A program made the translations under genes and the position numbers. DNA of 64,000 bases from a virus. Numbering within the stretch: position 1 is the stretch's first letter; each line of letters starts with the position of its first letter. The notes under the pieces are model-generated. The model saw only the letters and a list, made by a program, of their open reading frames with translations, was not told the DNA's origin and searched no databases. Shown one piece after another: positions 6,803 through 13,972 of this stretch. The stretch spans positions 89,456 through 153,455 of the IMG/VR virus record IMGVR_UViG_3300049434_000014. The stretch is one strand, 5' to 3'.

Positions 6803-6976
6803 ACCTACCTATCTCTGCTCGAACCACTTTGTTGGCGGGTTCGCTACCCGTACGGAGTGCCGGTTTGATCCAGATAGGCTCTAAGCCGAGGTGTGGGTGC
6901 GACCCCGCTAGCCCTCGGTGCCCCGAGGATCCCTTGCCAGAGAGGAACCGGATACGGATCTGGTGTTCGAGTAGTC
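6803..6976. other. Non-coding gap in the RNA cluster
   Basis: No gene seen. CCTATCT (6808-6814) and AGATAGG (6872-6878) pair at tRNA distance, but no D or T arm fits between them. CCGAGG (6886-6891) pairs with CCTCGG (6913-6918). It may hold decayed tRNAs. Confidence 0.4.
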
Positions 6977-7040
6977 GAGATGGACAGGGTCTGTGTGAAT
7001 AACGCAGCTTCAACGACACTGTGGTGTGCCTGTCCTTCTC
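6977..7040 (+). ncRNA. Structured RNA element, copy 4
   Basis: Outer stem 6977-6988 with 7029-7040 (11 of 12 pairs; the mismatch stands where copy 2 has G.U). The 3' arm ends in CCTTCTC as in copy 2. Inner hairpin CTGTGT/ACGCAG (6991-6996 with 7002-7007); core TTCAACGACACTG (7009-7021). It ends four bases before tRNA-Cys. Confidence 0.55.
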
Positions 7041-7043
7041 CAA

Positions 7044-7114
7044 GGTGGAATGACCGAGCGGCTAGGTAGCGGTCTGCAAAACCGCGCACGCGGGTTCGAT
7101 TCCCGCTTCCGCCT
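7044..7114 (+). tRNA. tRNA-Cys (GCA)
   Basis: Acceptor GGTGGAA/TTCCGCC, anticodon stem GCGGT/ACCGC with loop CTGCAAA, T arm GCGGG-TTCGATT-CCCGC, discriminator T as usual for cysteine tRNAs. Confidence 0.9.
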
Positions 7115-7118
7115 CGTT

Positions 7119-7127
7119 GGGTAGGAT
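7119..7127 (+). promoter_or_regulatory. GGGTAGGAT start-site element
   Basis: TAGGAT (7122-7127) five bases before ATG 7133, between tRNA-Cys and a protein gene. Confidence 0.5.
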
Positions 7128-7132
7128 ATGTC

Positions 7133-7528
7133 ATGACTGAAACACTGGTAACGGCGCTTCTGAGGAACAAGCCAGGGAAGTGGGCGCACGTCCTTCACGA
7201 GGACTCGGTAGCTCCTAACATTCCCTCCCATCATCTGATGGATCTTGCGTGTGACGTGAATCTGGGCAATGATGAGTGGGCTCCTGCGGGTGCGTTTTCG
7301 GCAGTGATTCGGGATGCTTCGGATCTGTATGTTCGATTCAATTCAGATAAACCTGATGTCACTGAAGTTGTGGTGTCGTACCGTGCGTCGTTGAAGTACG
7401 GTAATTGCTTTGATTGCGGCCTTCCGGGTGCGCAGTATCTGTTGGTCGACGTGGGTGTGATGAACTGTCCGCTGTGTGCGGCTGAGGCTGCGGTAGCGGG
7501 CGCTCAGGTGACTAGGTTGGAGCGTTAG
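7133..7528 (+). CDS. Zinc-ribbon hypothetical protein
   Basis: 131 residues. CFDCG near residue 88 and CPLC near 111 form a C-terminal zinc ribbon; the first 80 residues are an unrecognised mixed fold. It is embedded between tRNA-Cys and tRNA-Trp and probably starts from its own leaderless transcript, so it may not depend on tRNA transcription. Confidence 0.7.
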   Translation: MTETLVTALLRNKPGKWAHVLHEDSVAPNIPSHHLMDLACDVNLGNDEWAPAGAFSAVIRDASDLYVRFNSDKPDVTEVVVSYRASLKYGNCFDCGLPGAQYLLVDVGVMNCPLCAAEAAVAGAQVTRLER

Positions 7529-7537
7529 TTTGTTCGT

Positions 7538-7610
7538 GGGTCGTTAGTTTAACTGGTAAAACAGGAGCCTCCAAAACTCCACGATGTGGGTTCGATTCCT
7601 GCACGGCCCG
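7538..7610 (+). tRNA. tRNA-Trp (CCA)
   Basis: Acceptor GGGTCGT/ACGGCCC, D stem GTTT/AAAC, anticodon arm GGAGC-CTCCAAA-ACTCC (closing pair C-A imperfect), T arm GTGGG-TTCGATT-CCTGC. Discriminator G. Confidence 0.88.
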
Positions 7611-7619
7611 CTTATGAAT

Positions 7620-7628
7620 GGGTAGGAT
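7620..7628 (+). promoter_or_regulatory. GGGTAGGAT start-site element
   Basis: TAGGAT (7623-7628) five bases before ATG 7634. Confidence 0.5.
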
Positions 7629-7633
7629 GTGAC

Positions 7634-7783
7634 ATGTGGCAACGTGAGGATATGGCGAGGTTCCTTATTTGGCTTGACGATCAGGGTTTGCTTAATCCTC
7701 CCGTTGAGATCGAGATTGATGAGATCCTCGATTTTTATGAGGATTATACAGGCGTTTTTACCTCAAGGAGTAGAGATGGCTGA
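7634..7783 (+). CDS. Small acidic hypothetical protein
   Basis: 49 residues, rich in Asp/Glu and Trp/Phe, with no Cys. It overlaps the next gene by eight bases, whose ribosome site (AAGGAG) lies inside it, so the two are co-translated. No family recognised. Confidence 0.65.
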   Translation: MWQREDMARFLIWLDDQGLLNPPVEIEIDEILDFYEDYTGVFTSRSRDG

Positions 7784-8069
7784 GTCTCAGATTTTCGAAG
7801 AGCACACTGTTCGATACCCCGAGTGCGATAAGCTGCACCGTGTATCTGGCGATGTCTCGACGCTGCATGAGTTTCTGGAGTGGCTGGCTGAGAATGGCCT
7901 GCAGGTGTGCAGCCTTGAGGAGACTGGGAAGTTTGACTGTGATGGTCCGGTCGAGCATTACTTCCCAATCCGCGAGCAGCGAGAAGCTTTGGTGCAGCGG
8001 TTCTTTTCGATTGATCCAGCCAAGCTGGAGAGCGAGCGCAGGGCTATGCTTGCTGCACTGCAGAGTTGA
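7776..8069 (+). CDS. Hypothetical protein
   Basis: 97 residues, acidic, mostly helical. ATG 7776 is preceded by AAGGAGTAG, a strong ribosome site, and was chosen over an out-of-context upstream start. No motif. It lies between tRNA genes with its partner at 7634. Confidence 0.7.
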   Translation: MAESQIFEEHTVRYPECDKLHRVSGDVSTLHEFLEWLAENGLQVCSLEETGKFDCDGPVEHYFPIREQREALVQRFFSIDPAKLESERRAMLAALQS

Positions 8070-8079
8070 TTGAAGACAT

Positions 8080-8161
8080 TACCCCGTCGTCTATTTTGGC
8101 AGGACGCTGTGCGGTGGTCGCTCCCCGTGCGGAGGTGCACGTTCGACTCGTGCCGGGGTAG
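8080..8161 (+). tRNA. tRNA-like gene with enlarged middle
   Basis: Acceptor TACCCCG/CGGGGTA, D stem GTCT/GGAC and T arm GCACG-TTCGACT-CGTGC are perfect. The 31 bases between D and T arms are about eight too many. CTCC-CCGTGC-GGAG would be a long variable arm, but then too little is left for a normal anticodon arm. Anticodon unassigned. Confidence 0.5.
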
Positions 8162-8172
8162 CTGGAGGATAG

Positions 8173-8271
8173 ATGTTAGCTAACGTTGTTGGTACGTTAC
8201 TTGGGTTGATGCTTTTTCTGTTGGTGATCGTGTCACTTGTGATGCTAGTTCTGTCGTTTGCTCGTGATTGA
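8173..8271 (+). CDS. 32-residue membrane peptide
   Basis: ATG 8173 follows a CTGGAGGAT ribosome site. The peptide is almost entirely one hydrophobic helix (Leu/Val/Met-rich) ending in Arg-Asp. The clear ribosome site and length of the helix support a real gene for a single-pass micro-protein. Function unknown. Confidence 0.6.
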   Translation: MLANVVGTLLGLMLFLLVIVSLVMLVLSFARD

Positions 8272-8276
8272 TCCCT

Positions 8277-8349
8277 GCACCGGTAGCTCAGGGGATAGAG
8301 TGTCTGATTACGGATCAGAATGTCGCAGGTTCGATTCCTGCCCGGTGCG
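8277..8349 (+). tRNA. tRNA-Arg (ACG)
   Basis: Acceptor GCACCGG/CCGGTGC, D stem GCTC/GAGT, anticodon stem TCTGA/TCAGA with loop TTACGGA, T arm GCAGG-TTCGATT-CCTGC. A34 would normally be converted to inosine by a host deaminase. Confidence 0.9.
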
Positions 8350-8373
8350 CTCCCTAAGTTGTGGAGGCAAGTC

Positions 8374-9474
8374 TTGACTGTTCGGGAGATTTTCTTGGCG
8401 GGGACTTATCCCTGTAGGGATAGGGAGGAGTCTCAGAGTTGGGCGTTGAGTGCGTTTTCTCCTAACATTCGTCGCATTGGTGATGGCGAGACTGGTGATC
8501 GGTCTAATTGGATTGTGGGGCTGAAGGATCGGTTGAGTCGCAGCCCGGATCTCATTCTTGAGCGGGATGGTCAGTGGGTTGACTATTACGATTCCCCTCG
8601 TTTCCGGCCTACGAGTGGTTTTGTCGACCCGGCTGGTCTCGATCTCGGGTATGCCGAAAATGCGATCGATGCTCACGATGCGCTGCAGCGTTTGCTCGCG
8701 CAGCGTCGGGCTGATCCGATTCCTTACATGGGCCTTGACAATATTGATCTTCAGGTAGGCATTCCTGGCCCTGCTGATGTGGCTGAGTTTTATCTGGCGG
8801 GGCTGCCTTCCTTTAAGGATCTGCTGGGCTGGTTGCGGGGCTTCAGAGCGTTCCTGCGCCACGTTCATGCGTTCCGGGCTGCGACGGCTAGGGAGATCTC
8901 ACGGATCGTCTCAGAGGTCTCTCCGAGCCCGGTGTTCTCGATTGAGATTCCCTTCGAGACCGTGCTCGCAGTCCGCTTCGCGGGCATGCCTTCGTTGGTG
9001 CGTAAGTGGTTGTATCGCAAGATCTCAGATGAGATCAACAAGTTGGTTATCTGTACCCCGTTGGGTACGAGGTTTGGTCTGCATTTGTGCACGGGTGATT
9101 TGGAGGGCCTTCCGTTGGCACGGCCTAAGCTTGTAGATCCGGTCGCTGAGCTTGCCGCTGCGTTGATCGCTGCCTGGCCGGATGGTTATCTCTTGGAGTA
9201 CGTTCACATTCCGTTGTGTGATGGGCAGGCGCCTCCGCATCCTCAAGAAGAGTTCTACGCGTCATTGGATATGCTTAAGGATGTGAAGCCTGAGATCTTC
9301 GCTGGTATCGTGCATCCTTCTGCTACGCTCCCGCAACAGAAGTACACGCTTCGTGTCGTTGAAGAGAGGATTGGCAAGCCGGTCGGCGTCGCAATGTGGT
9401 GCGGGTGCGGACGTATGGATCCTGCTTTGCGAGATAAGGTCGCAGAGCGTCATAGGGATCTAAGCACTGCGTGA
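8374..9474 (+). CDS. MetE/UROD-like methyltransferase-fold protein
   Basis: 366 residues from TTG 8374, chosen because GTGGAGG lies seven bases upstream and any earlier start would lie in tRNA-Arg. The N-terminal RRIGDGETGDRSNW (about 33-46) and C-terminal CGCGR (about 343-347) match motifs I associate with actinobacterial proteins of the cobalamin-independent methionine synthase / uroporphyrinogen decarboxylase fold, where the late Cys is a zinc ligand. A methyl-transfer role is inferred; the substrate is unknown. It is rare cargo for a phage and could be an auxiliary metabolic gene or an RNA/DNA modification enzyme. A hairpin terminator follows. Confidence 0.65.
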   Translation: MTVREIFLAGTYPCRDREESQSWALSAFSPNIRRIGDGETGDRSNWIVGLKDRLSRSPDLILERDGQWVDYYDSPRFRPTSGFVDPAGLDLGYAENAIDAHDALQRLLAQRRADPIPYMGLDNIDLQVGIPGPADVAEFYLAGLPSFKDLLGWLRGFRAFLRHVHAFRAATAREISRIVSEVSPSPVFSIEIPFETVLAVRFAGMPSLVRKWLYRKISDEINKLVICTPLGTRFGLHLCTGDLEGLPLARPKLVDPVAELAAALIAAWPDGYLLEYVHIPLCDGQAPPHPQEEFYASLDMLKDVKPEIFAGIVHPSATLPQQKYTLRVVEERIGKPVGVAMWCGCGRMDPALRDKVAERHRDLSTA

Positions 9475-9606
9475 TGTACTCGCATACTCTGGAGAGTTGA
9501 GCTAGGTTTGCTTTGGGGAATGATCGCCCCTCCCCACCAATGGTCTCGTGGCCTGGATGGCTGAATCCCCCCCTCCCGTCCGAGGTGACTACGAGACACT
9601 CACCTA

Positions 9607-9635
9607 CTGGCCCAGATCCCCGAGGTCTGGGCCAG
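9607..9635. terminator. Hairpin terminator
   Basis: CTGGCCCAGA (9607-9616) and TCTGGGCCAG (9626-9635), ten perfect pairs with a nine-base loop. No T run follows. Confidence 0.6.
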
Positions 9636-9646
9636 TGGTGTGTCTA

Positions 9647-9655
9647 GGGTAGAAC
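9647..9655 (+). promoter_or_regulatory. GGGTAGAAC start-site element
   Basis: TAGAAC (9650-9655) six bases before ATG 9662, right after the terminator, so this copy must act as a promoter if the downstream operon is expressed from here. Confidence 0.55.
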
Positions 9656-9661
9656 TAGCAC

Positions 9662-10351
9662 ATGTCAGAAGCAGACCGGCTTGATCCGGCTAAACTTGTC
9701 GTGTGGTTAGACTTCGAGACGTCTGGCCTTGATACTGATTGCTCTACGGTAATCGAGGCTGGCTGGTCGATTACTGATACCAGTCTTGTGCAGCGGACTC
9801 CGTTGCGCTCGAGGTTGTGTGGGTTTGTCCCCATTCCTGGCACGGCTCGTGCGGTTACGCCTGCGTCTCCTGATTGGATGGACGTAGATGGTTACGTAAT
9901 CAATATGCATGAGAATTCAGGTCTTGCGGTGGAGTTTGAGAATACTTCTCCACATCAGGTTCTAGGATCTTTCGCGCAGTTGGATCGTTTGATTCTCGAT
10001 GATTTGTTTTCGGTCGGGTGGAATGGAGAGGCTAAGTTCGTCCTAGCCGGATCCGGGCTCGCTGCTTTTGACCGTAGGATCTTGATCGCTGGGCATTCTG
10101 TTTTACAGGATATGGCACATTACCGTGCTATGGATGTCTCGGTCGCCTACGAGACCGTTGGTTTGGCAGTTCCTAAGACTTCGGCGCAGATGCAGGCGAT
10201 CTTCGATGCGTGGCCTGGCGTCGCGGGTGTGCAGCGAGCTGACGATTCTTGGATCTTTCCTGCAGGTCTGGATCCTTTGCACCGGGCGGGCACGGATGTT
10301 GCTGCGTCGATCATGTTGTGTCGGGTGTTGAGGTCGAGAATTATGGCATGA
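9662..10351 (+). CDS. Oligoribonuclease-like DEDDh 3'-5' exonuclease
   Basis: 229 residues. ExoI motif WLDFET with D17 and E19, ExoII-like region GSGLAAFDR (about residues 131-139) and ExoIII-like HRAGTD near residue 213 match the DEDDh fold of Orn/DnaQ enzymes, as does the early IEAGW. The likely role is trimming short RNA or single-stranded DNA to nucleotides for reuse. First gene of an operon with overlapping starts. Proofreading use is less likely, as no polymerase is nearby. Confidence 0.75.
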   Translation: MSEADRLDPAKLVVWLDFETSGLDTDCSTVIEAGWSITDTSLVQRTPLRSRLCGFVPIPGTARAVTPASPDWMDVDGYVINMHENSGLAVEFENTSPHQVLGSFAQLDRLILDDLFSVGWNGEAKFVLAGSGLAAFDRRILIAGHSVLQDMAHYRAMDVSVAYETVGLAVPKTSAQMQAIFDAWPGVAGVQRADDSWIFPAGLDPLHRAGTDVAASIMLCRVLRSRIMA

Positions 10352-10866
10352 GCCTTATTGGGTTTGAGAGTCCCTTTCCGGTTGCTGTATCTCAGACGGG
10401 TGATACGGAATGGGAGCTTACAGCTGCGATGACTTATCATGGCAGGTATCAAACGTTTACGGTTCCTGTAGGGCAGACTACGGATTTCGCCAGTGTTCCT
10501 GCTGTGCTTACGTGGTTGGTTCCTATCGAGACGGGTATCCCCGCTGCGGTGCTTCACGACTATCTGTGGCGGGTGAAGGTCCCTGCGAGCGAGTTGGAAT
10601 ACCGGGAGGCTGACGGTATTTTGCGTCAGGCTTTGGGCTCTCTGGGTGTGCCTGGGCCACGGCGCTGGCTGATGTGGGCGGCGGTGCGCTGGGGCTCTCT
10701 GACGCGTCCTGGGGGCCATCAGGGCTGGTTGCGTGATGCCCCGGCTGTGGTGGCTGTGACGTTGCTGGGGCTGCCCCTCGCGTTGCCTGCAGTGCTTCTG
10801 TTGCCGTCGACGGGTGTGCTCACTCTCGCGGATTGGATTTTCGGTAGGAGTAAACGTGGAGCCTAA
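10348..10866 (+). CDS. DUF1353 family protein
   Basis: 172 residues, starting at ATG 10348 that overlaps the previous stop. TTDFASVP near residue 45 and AAVLHDYLW near residue 67 are the two signature motifs of DUF1353, a small phage and prophage family of unknown function. The C-terminal third has two hydrophobic stretches (about 130-165) that could span or touch the membrane, which is an extension beyond the core domain. Confidence 0.8.
   Translation: MSLIGFESPFPVAVSQTGDTEWELTAAMTYHGRYQTFTVPVGQTTDFASVPAVLTWLVPIETGIPAAVLHDYLWRVKVPASELEYREADGILRQALGSLGVPGPRRWLMWAAVRWGSLTRPGGHQGWLRDAPAVVAVTLLGLPLALPAVLLLPSTGVLTLADWIFGRSKRGA
10842..10850 (+). promoter_or_regulatory. CGGTAGGAG start-site element
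   Basis: TAGGAG (10845-10850) five bases before GTG 10856, within the end of the previous gene. It could also serve as a weak ribosome site. Confidence 0.4.
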
Positions 10867-11113
10867 ATCTGATTCTTTGGTCGATCTGCTGCGTCAAACA
10901 GTGCAAAGAATTCCTGAGATGACGGAAGAGCAGAGAGACTGGCTTTACTCGATTGTCTGTGAATGTCATATTGCAGGGTTGCGGCGCGCTGGCGATCGTC
11001 TTCGTGCGGAGGTTATTGAGGTACAGCGGGAAAACACAAAGCTGTACGCACGGATTGCTGAGTTGGAGGCCGAGTTGGCTAAGCATGCTGACGTCAGTTC
11101 AGCTCCAAGCTAG
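10856..11113 (+). CDS. Coiled-coil hypothetical protein
   Basis: 85 residues from GTG 10856. Residues about 45-78 form a coiled coil (Glu/Leu/Ala heptads). It overlaps the DUF1353 gene by 11 bases. No enzymatic motif; probably a small dimeric scaffold or regulator. Confidence 0.65.
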   Translation: MEPKSDSLVDLLRQTVQRIPEMTEEQRDWLYSIVCECHIAGLRRAGDRLRAEVIEVQRENTKLYARIAELEAELAKHADVSSAPS

Positions 11114-11145
11114 CTCCAACCTGAACCAAATTTGGGAGCACGAAG

Positions 11146-11829
11146 ATGCCTAACAATCCAAAGACTAAATACTTCTTTGATACTGAGTTCCTTGAGGATG
11201 GCAATACGATTGATCTGATCTCGATCGGTATTGTATGTGAGGATGGACGTAAGTATTACGCAGTCAATCGTGATGCTGACTGGGTTCGTATCCTTCAGCA
11301 TGAGTTCTTAATGAAAGAAGTAGTTCCACATTTGCCTTTGTTACCTGAGTCAGAGTGGTTTAATAATGGTACGTATGCCACCATCCTTAATGAAGATGAC
11401 CCTACGGTGAAGGCATATGCTCAGATTGCAGATGAGGTATACAAGTTCTTGTTAGATGATGGTCGCGGTACGAGTCGCAATAATCGTGAGTTGTGGGCGT
11501 GGTTTGCTTCTTATGATTTTGTTGCTTTGTGTCAGCTTTACGGAACGATGATAGGACTACCTGATGGCATTCCTATGTTCATTCGTGACCTGAAGCAGGA
11601 GCATGAGCGGTTGGGTAGTCCCTCACGGCCGTCTCAGGTTAAAGGGACTGCGCATAATGCATTGTTTGATGCTGAGTATGACTATCATCTCTTTAACTTC
11701 TTACGTCAGTACGAGGCTCGTCGGCTGTCTGAGATGTCTCAACAGGTTTTGTGTTGTTCGTTTGATGTCGGCGAGGCTCACGAGTTGTTAGATGCTGTGT
11801 CTGATTGGCGTCCGAATAAGAGGGCATGA
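11146..11829 (+). CDS. RNase AS-like 3'-5' exoribonuclease
   Basis: 227 residues. FFDTEF with D12 and E14, WFASYDFVAL near residue 125 and HNALFDAEYD near residue 170 match the actinobacterial RNase AS family (Mycobacterium Rv2179c), a DEDDh enzyme that prefers adenylate-containing RNA tails. Together with the Orn-like enzyme at 9662 it gives the phage two RNA-degrading exonucleases within 2.2 kb, suggesting attack on host RNA or processing of phage RNAs. Confidence 0.8.
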   Translation: MPNNPKTKYFFDTEFLEDGNTIDLISIGIVCEDGRKYYAVNRDADWVRILQHEFLMKEVVPHLPLLPESEWFNNGTYATILNEDDPTVKAYAQIADEVYKFLLDDGRGTSRNNRELWAWFASYDFVALCQLYGTMIGLPDGIPMFIRDLKQEHERLGSPSRPSQVKGTAHNALFDAEYDYHLFNFLRQYEARRLSEMSQQVLCCSFDVGEAHELLDAVSDWRPNKRA

Positions 11830-12521
11830 TCTGCCTGGTCAATAAATCGACTCTGCTCAAAGACGCCGATGTTCGGCTCATGGCGCGGGCGTGCGCTTCT
11901 CAGGTGAAGTTGCATCTGGCCTCGGCGTGGGGGTTGTCGCCGATTCCGGTTGTCTATCTTTCGAGCAAAGACGATGCCCCTCCAGGTGCGTGGGTGCTCA
12001 CGGTGTTAGATGATTCTGATCAGGCAGATGCTTTGGGCTGGCACTCTGAGGATGACTCGGGTCTGTACTACGGACGGATCTTCGCTCGCCCTGTTTTCGA
12101 CAATGGTGGTAACGCGCTCACCAAGAGTTTGTCTGTGGCCTCGGTGGGTTCTCACGAGGTGTGCGAGATTTTCTGCGATCCGGCTTGTAATCTCTACGCT
12201 GAGATGGATCAGCACACGGAGATTGCGGTGGAGGCTTGCGATCCGGTGGAATCTGATTCTTACGTGATCAAGGTTGACGGGATCTCGGTTACGGTCAGTA
12301 ACTTTGTGACGCGTCGTTGGTTCGATCCGCTGGCTCAAGGTGGCCGCTTCGACTATCTGGGGAAGGTCAACGCTCCGTTTACGATGACTAAGGGTGGTTA
12401 CGTCATCGTGAAGAAGGATGGTGTGATCTCTCAGCAGTTTGGTGAGAAGTACCCGGAGTGGAAGAAGGCGACGAAGCAGCATCGGCTGGCTCGCACCGCG
12501 CGGAGGTCTCTGCAGCGGTAG
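11826..12521 (+). CDS. Putative zincin-like protein with HEVxE motif
   Basis: 231 residues, start overlapping the previous stop (ATGA). SHEVCEIFCDP near residue 110 resembles the active helix of metallopeptidases (His-Glu), although the second His of a classic HExxH is replaced by Glu. A later ACDPVE and a VSNF..RRWFDP segment are further conserved-looking blocks. Several phages carry proteins with this pattern, but I know of no proven activity. Metal binding is an inference. Confidence 0.55.
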   Translation: MICLVNKSTLLKDADVRLMARACASQVKLHLASAWGLSPIPVVYLSSKDDAPPGAWVLTVLDDSDQADALGWHSEDDSGLYYGRIFARPVFDNGGNALTKSLSVASVGSHEVCEIFCDPACNLYAEMDQHTEIAVEACDPVESDSYVIKVDGISVTVSNFVTRRWFDPLAQGGRFDYLGKVNAPFTMTKGGYVIVKKDGVISQQFGEKYPEWKKATKQHRLARTARRSLQR

Positions 12522-12524
12522 TAC
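12516..12524 (+). promoter_or_regulatory. CGGTAGTAC start-site element
   Basis: TAGTAC (12519-12524) five bases before ATG 12530; its TAG is the stop codon of the previous gene. Confidence 0.45.
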
Positions 12525-12529
12525 CTTGC

Positions 12530-12781
12530 ATGGATTGTCCTGGTGCGCTGCCGTCTGACCCTGATGCTCTAAACGACTATCTTGATTCGTTGGTGAGCGC
12601 TAATCGTGTCTCGGCACAAGATGCTGACGCTGTGCGCCAGTTTCGACGTTTTCTTGAGGCGGTCGCTCCCTATCGTCCCGGTCCGCTGCCGGTCTCTGTG
12701 ATTCGTGAGTACCAGGGTTACCTTGGGGTCTCTGATGTTGAGCTGGCAGAGATCGAGCGGCAGCGTCGCACGGAGGGGTAG
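12530..12781 (+). CDS. Small helical hypothetical protein
   Basis: 83 residues; CPG near the start, then helices rich in Asp, Arg and Val. ATG 12530 was chosen because it follows a start-site element and an earlier start would overlap the upstream gene extensively. No family. Confidence 0.6.
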   Translation: MDCPGALPSDPDALNDYLDSLVSANRVSAQDADAVRQFRRFLEAVAPYRPGPLPVSVIREYQGYLGVSDVELAEIERQRRTEG

Positions 12782-12784
12782 GAC
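12776..12784 (+). promoter_or_regulatory. GGGTAGGAC start-site element
   Basis: TAGGAC (12779-12784) five bases before ATG 12790. Confidence 0.5.
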
Positions 12785-12789
12785 CAGAC

Positions 12790-13128
12790 ATGACTTCTCA
12801 TACGCGTACCGTTTCTCAAATGAAGCTTTCGCACATTAAAGGTATTCTCAGTACGATCCCTTCGTTTGTCTCTGAGGACTACCAAGGCATTAAGGTTGGT
12901 AGTCGTAGCTCTTTGTTCTCAGATCTTGAGCGCATCATGTGTATGCATATTCATTCTGATCTACATCCTATCTTCTGGATTGCAGTTGCTACGTGGTACT
13001 GTGATCAAGAACGTCTCTACTTGCCGGACGTGCCTGAGTGGACTCCGCTGGATTTGGCGACAGACTGTATCTTAGATGATTCGCATAACATGTCGTTTCC
13101 ACACTTTGTGCTTTTGACGGAGGAGTGA
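12790..13128 (+). CDS. Hypothetical protein
   Basis: 112 residues, His/Ser/Asp-rich, with no clear motif. ATG 12790 stands directly behind a start-site element. It overlaps the following ATPase-half gene by one base and may act with it. Confidence 0.65.
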   Translation: MTSHTRTVSQMKLSHIKGILSTIPSFVSEDYQGIKVGSRSSLFSDLERIMCMHIHSDLHPIFWIAVATWYCDQERLYLPDVPEWTPLDLATDCILDDSHNMSFPHFVLLTEE

Positions 13129-13790
13129 TGACTTCCGTTGCTGAGGTATCTGATGCGGTTCGTGCAACGCGTCAGAGGCTGTCCGTCCGGGTGGGCGAAG
13201 CCCAGGTTTTAGCCAAGCGCGGCCAAGAGTTGGTTAATGAAGTCGCTGTGCTGTCCGACGAGCGGGCTACGGCTGATCGTGTGTCGGGTGTGCTCTCGAA
13301 GATCGGTTCAGAGCGTGACGCTGCCGCTCGGGCTCAGGTCGAGGGTCTGGTGACGTCGGGGCTGCAGGCAATCTTCGAGGAGAATCTGTCGTTTCATCTT
13401 GTGGAGAGTACGTCGAGACAAACTCCACAGATTGACTTCGTGGTGCGTACTCATTTGCCGGACAGCTCATCGTTCGAGACTGATGTAATGAATGCGCGCG
13501 GTGGCGGGCTTGCTGCAGTCGTGGGTTTGTTGTTGCGCGTTGTGCTCATCCTCTTGACAAGAGCGTCGGGGAAGAAAGCACCAGATGTATTAGTTCTTGA
13601 CGAGACGCTCGCTCATCTGTCGCGTGAGTATCTTGATGCTGCGGGTCAGTTCCTTCGGACGCTGTGCGACTCCACGGGTTTGCAGCTGATCATTGTTACG
13701 CACCAGCAGGAGTTGGTTGAGTTCGCCGATGTGTCGTATCGTCTTCGTTTGGATGCAAACGGTAGAACCGTAGCAACCAAGGAGGCATGA
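13128..13790 (+). CDS. Rad50/SbcC-like C-terminal half ATPase
   Basis: 220 residues. A coiled coil (about 1-65) is followed by an ABC-type signature region ARGGGLAAVVG near residue 123, Walker B and D-loop VLVLDETLAHLS near 152 and an H-loop VTHQQE near 188. The Walker A half of a Rad50/SMC-type ATPase is absent here and in neighbouring genes. The protein may pair with a separate N-terminal subunit outside the window or with a host protein, or bind DNA without ATPase activity. A truncated gene is less likely because the start has a good GGAGGAG ribosome site. Confidence 0.7.
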   Translation: MTSVAEVSDAVRATRQRLSVRVGEAQVLAKRGQELVNEVAVLSDERATADRVSGVLSKIGSERDAAARAQVEGLVTSGLQAIFEENLSFHLVESTSRQTPQIDFVVRTHLPDSSSFETDVMNARGGGLAAVVGLLLRVVLILLTRASGKKAPDVLVLDETLAHLSREYLDAAGQFLRTLCDSTGLQLIIVTHQQELVEFADVSYRLRLDANGRTVATKEA

Positions 13791-13972
13791 TGGATCGAGA
13801 GTTGTTAACTGAGCTGTTGGGCGAGGGTTTCCATACAGCATTTCGCAAAGCTACTGACTGCGACCAGGCACCAGTCATCTACAGGTTAATTGAAGAGATG
13901 CCTGAAGATGACTGGGCCAATGTTCTAGACTTTGTTGCGGATTGTTTACCTACCGAGAAGTTCAAAGACTAG
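13790..13972 (+). CDS. Small acidic hypothetical protein
   Basis: 60 residues, acidic and helical. Two consecutive ATGs exist at 13787 and 13790; the second is better spaced from AAGGAGG. Its 3' end overlaps by four bases the end of the only minus-strand gene. No family. Confidence 0.65.
   Translation: MDRELLTELLGEGFHTAFRKATDCDQAPVIYRLIEEMPEDDWANVLDFVADCLPTEKFKD

Noticed and set aside
6808-6878. A tRNA with CCTATCT/AGATAGG acceptor
   Set aside because: Acceptor pairing and length fit, but no T arm or D arm can be folded.
10348-10866. Holin function for the DUF1353 protein because of its hydrophobic C-terminus
   Set aside because: The DUF1353 signatures are clear, and the gene sits in an RNA-metabolism operon.
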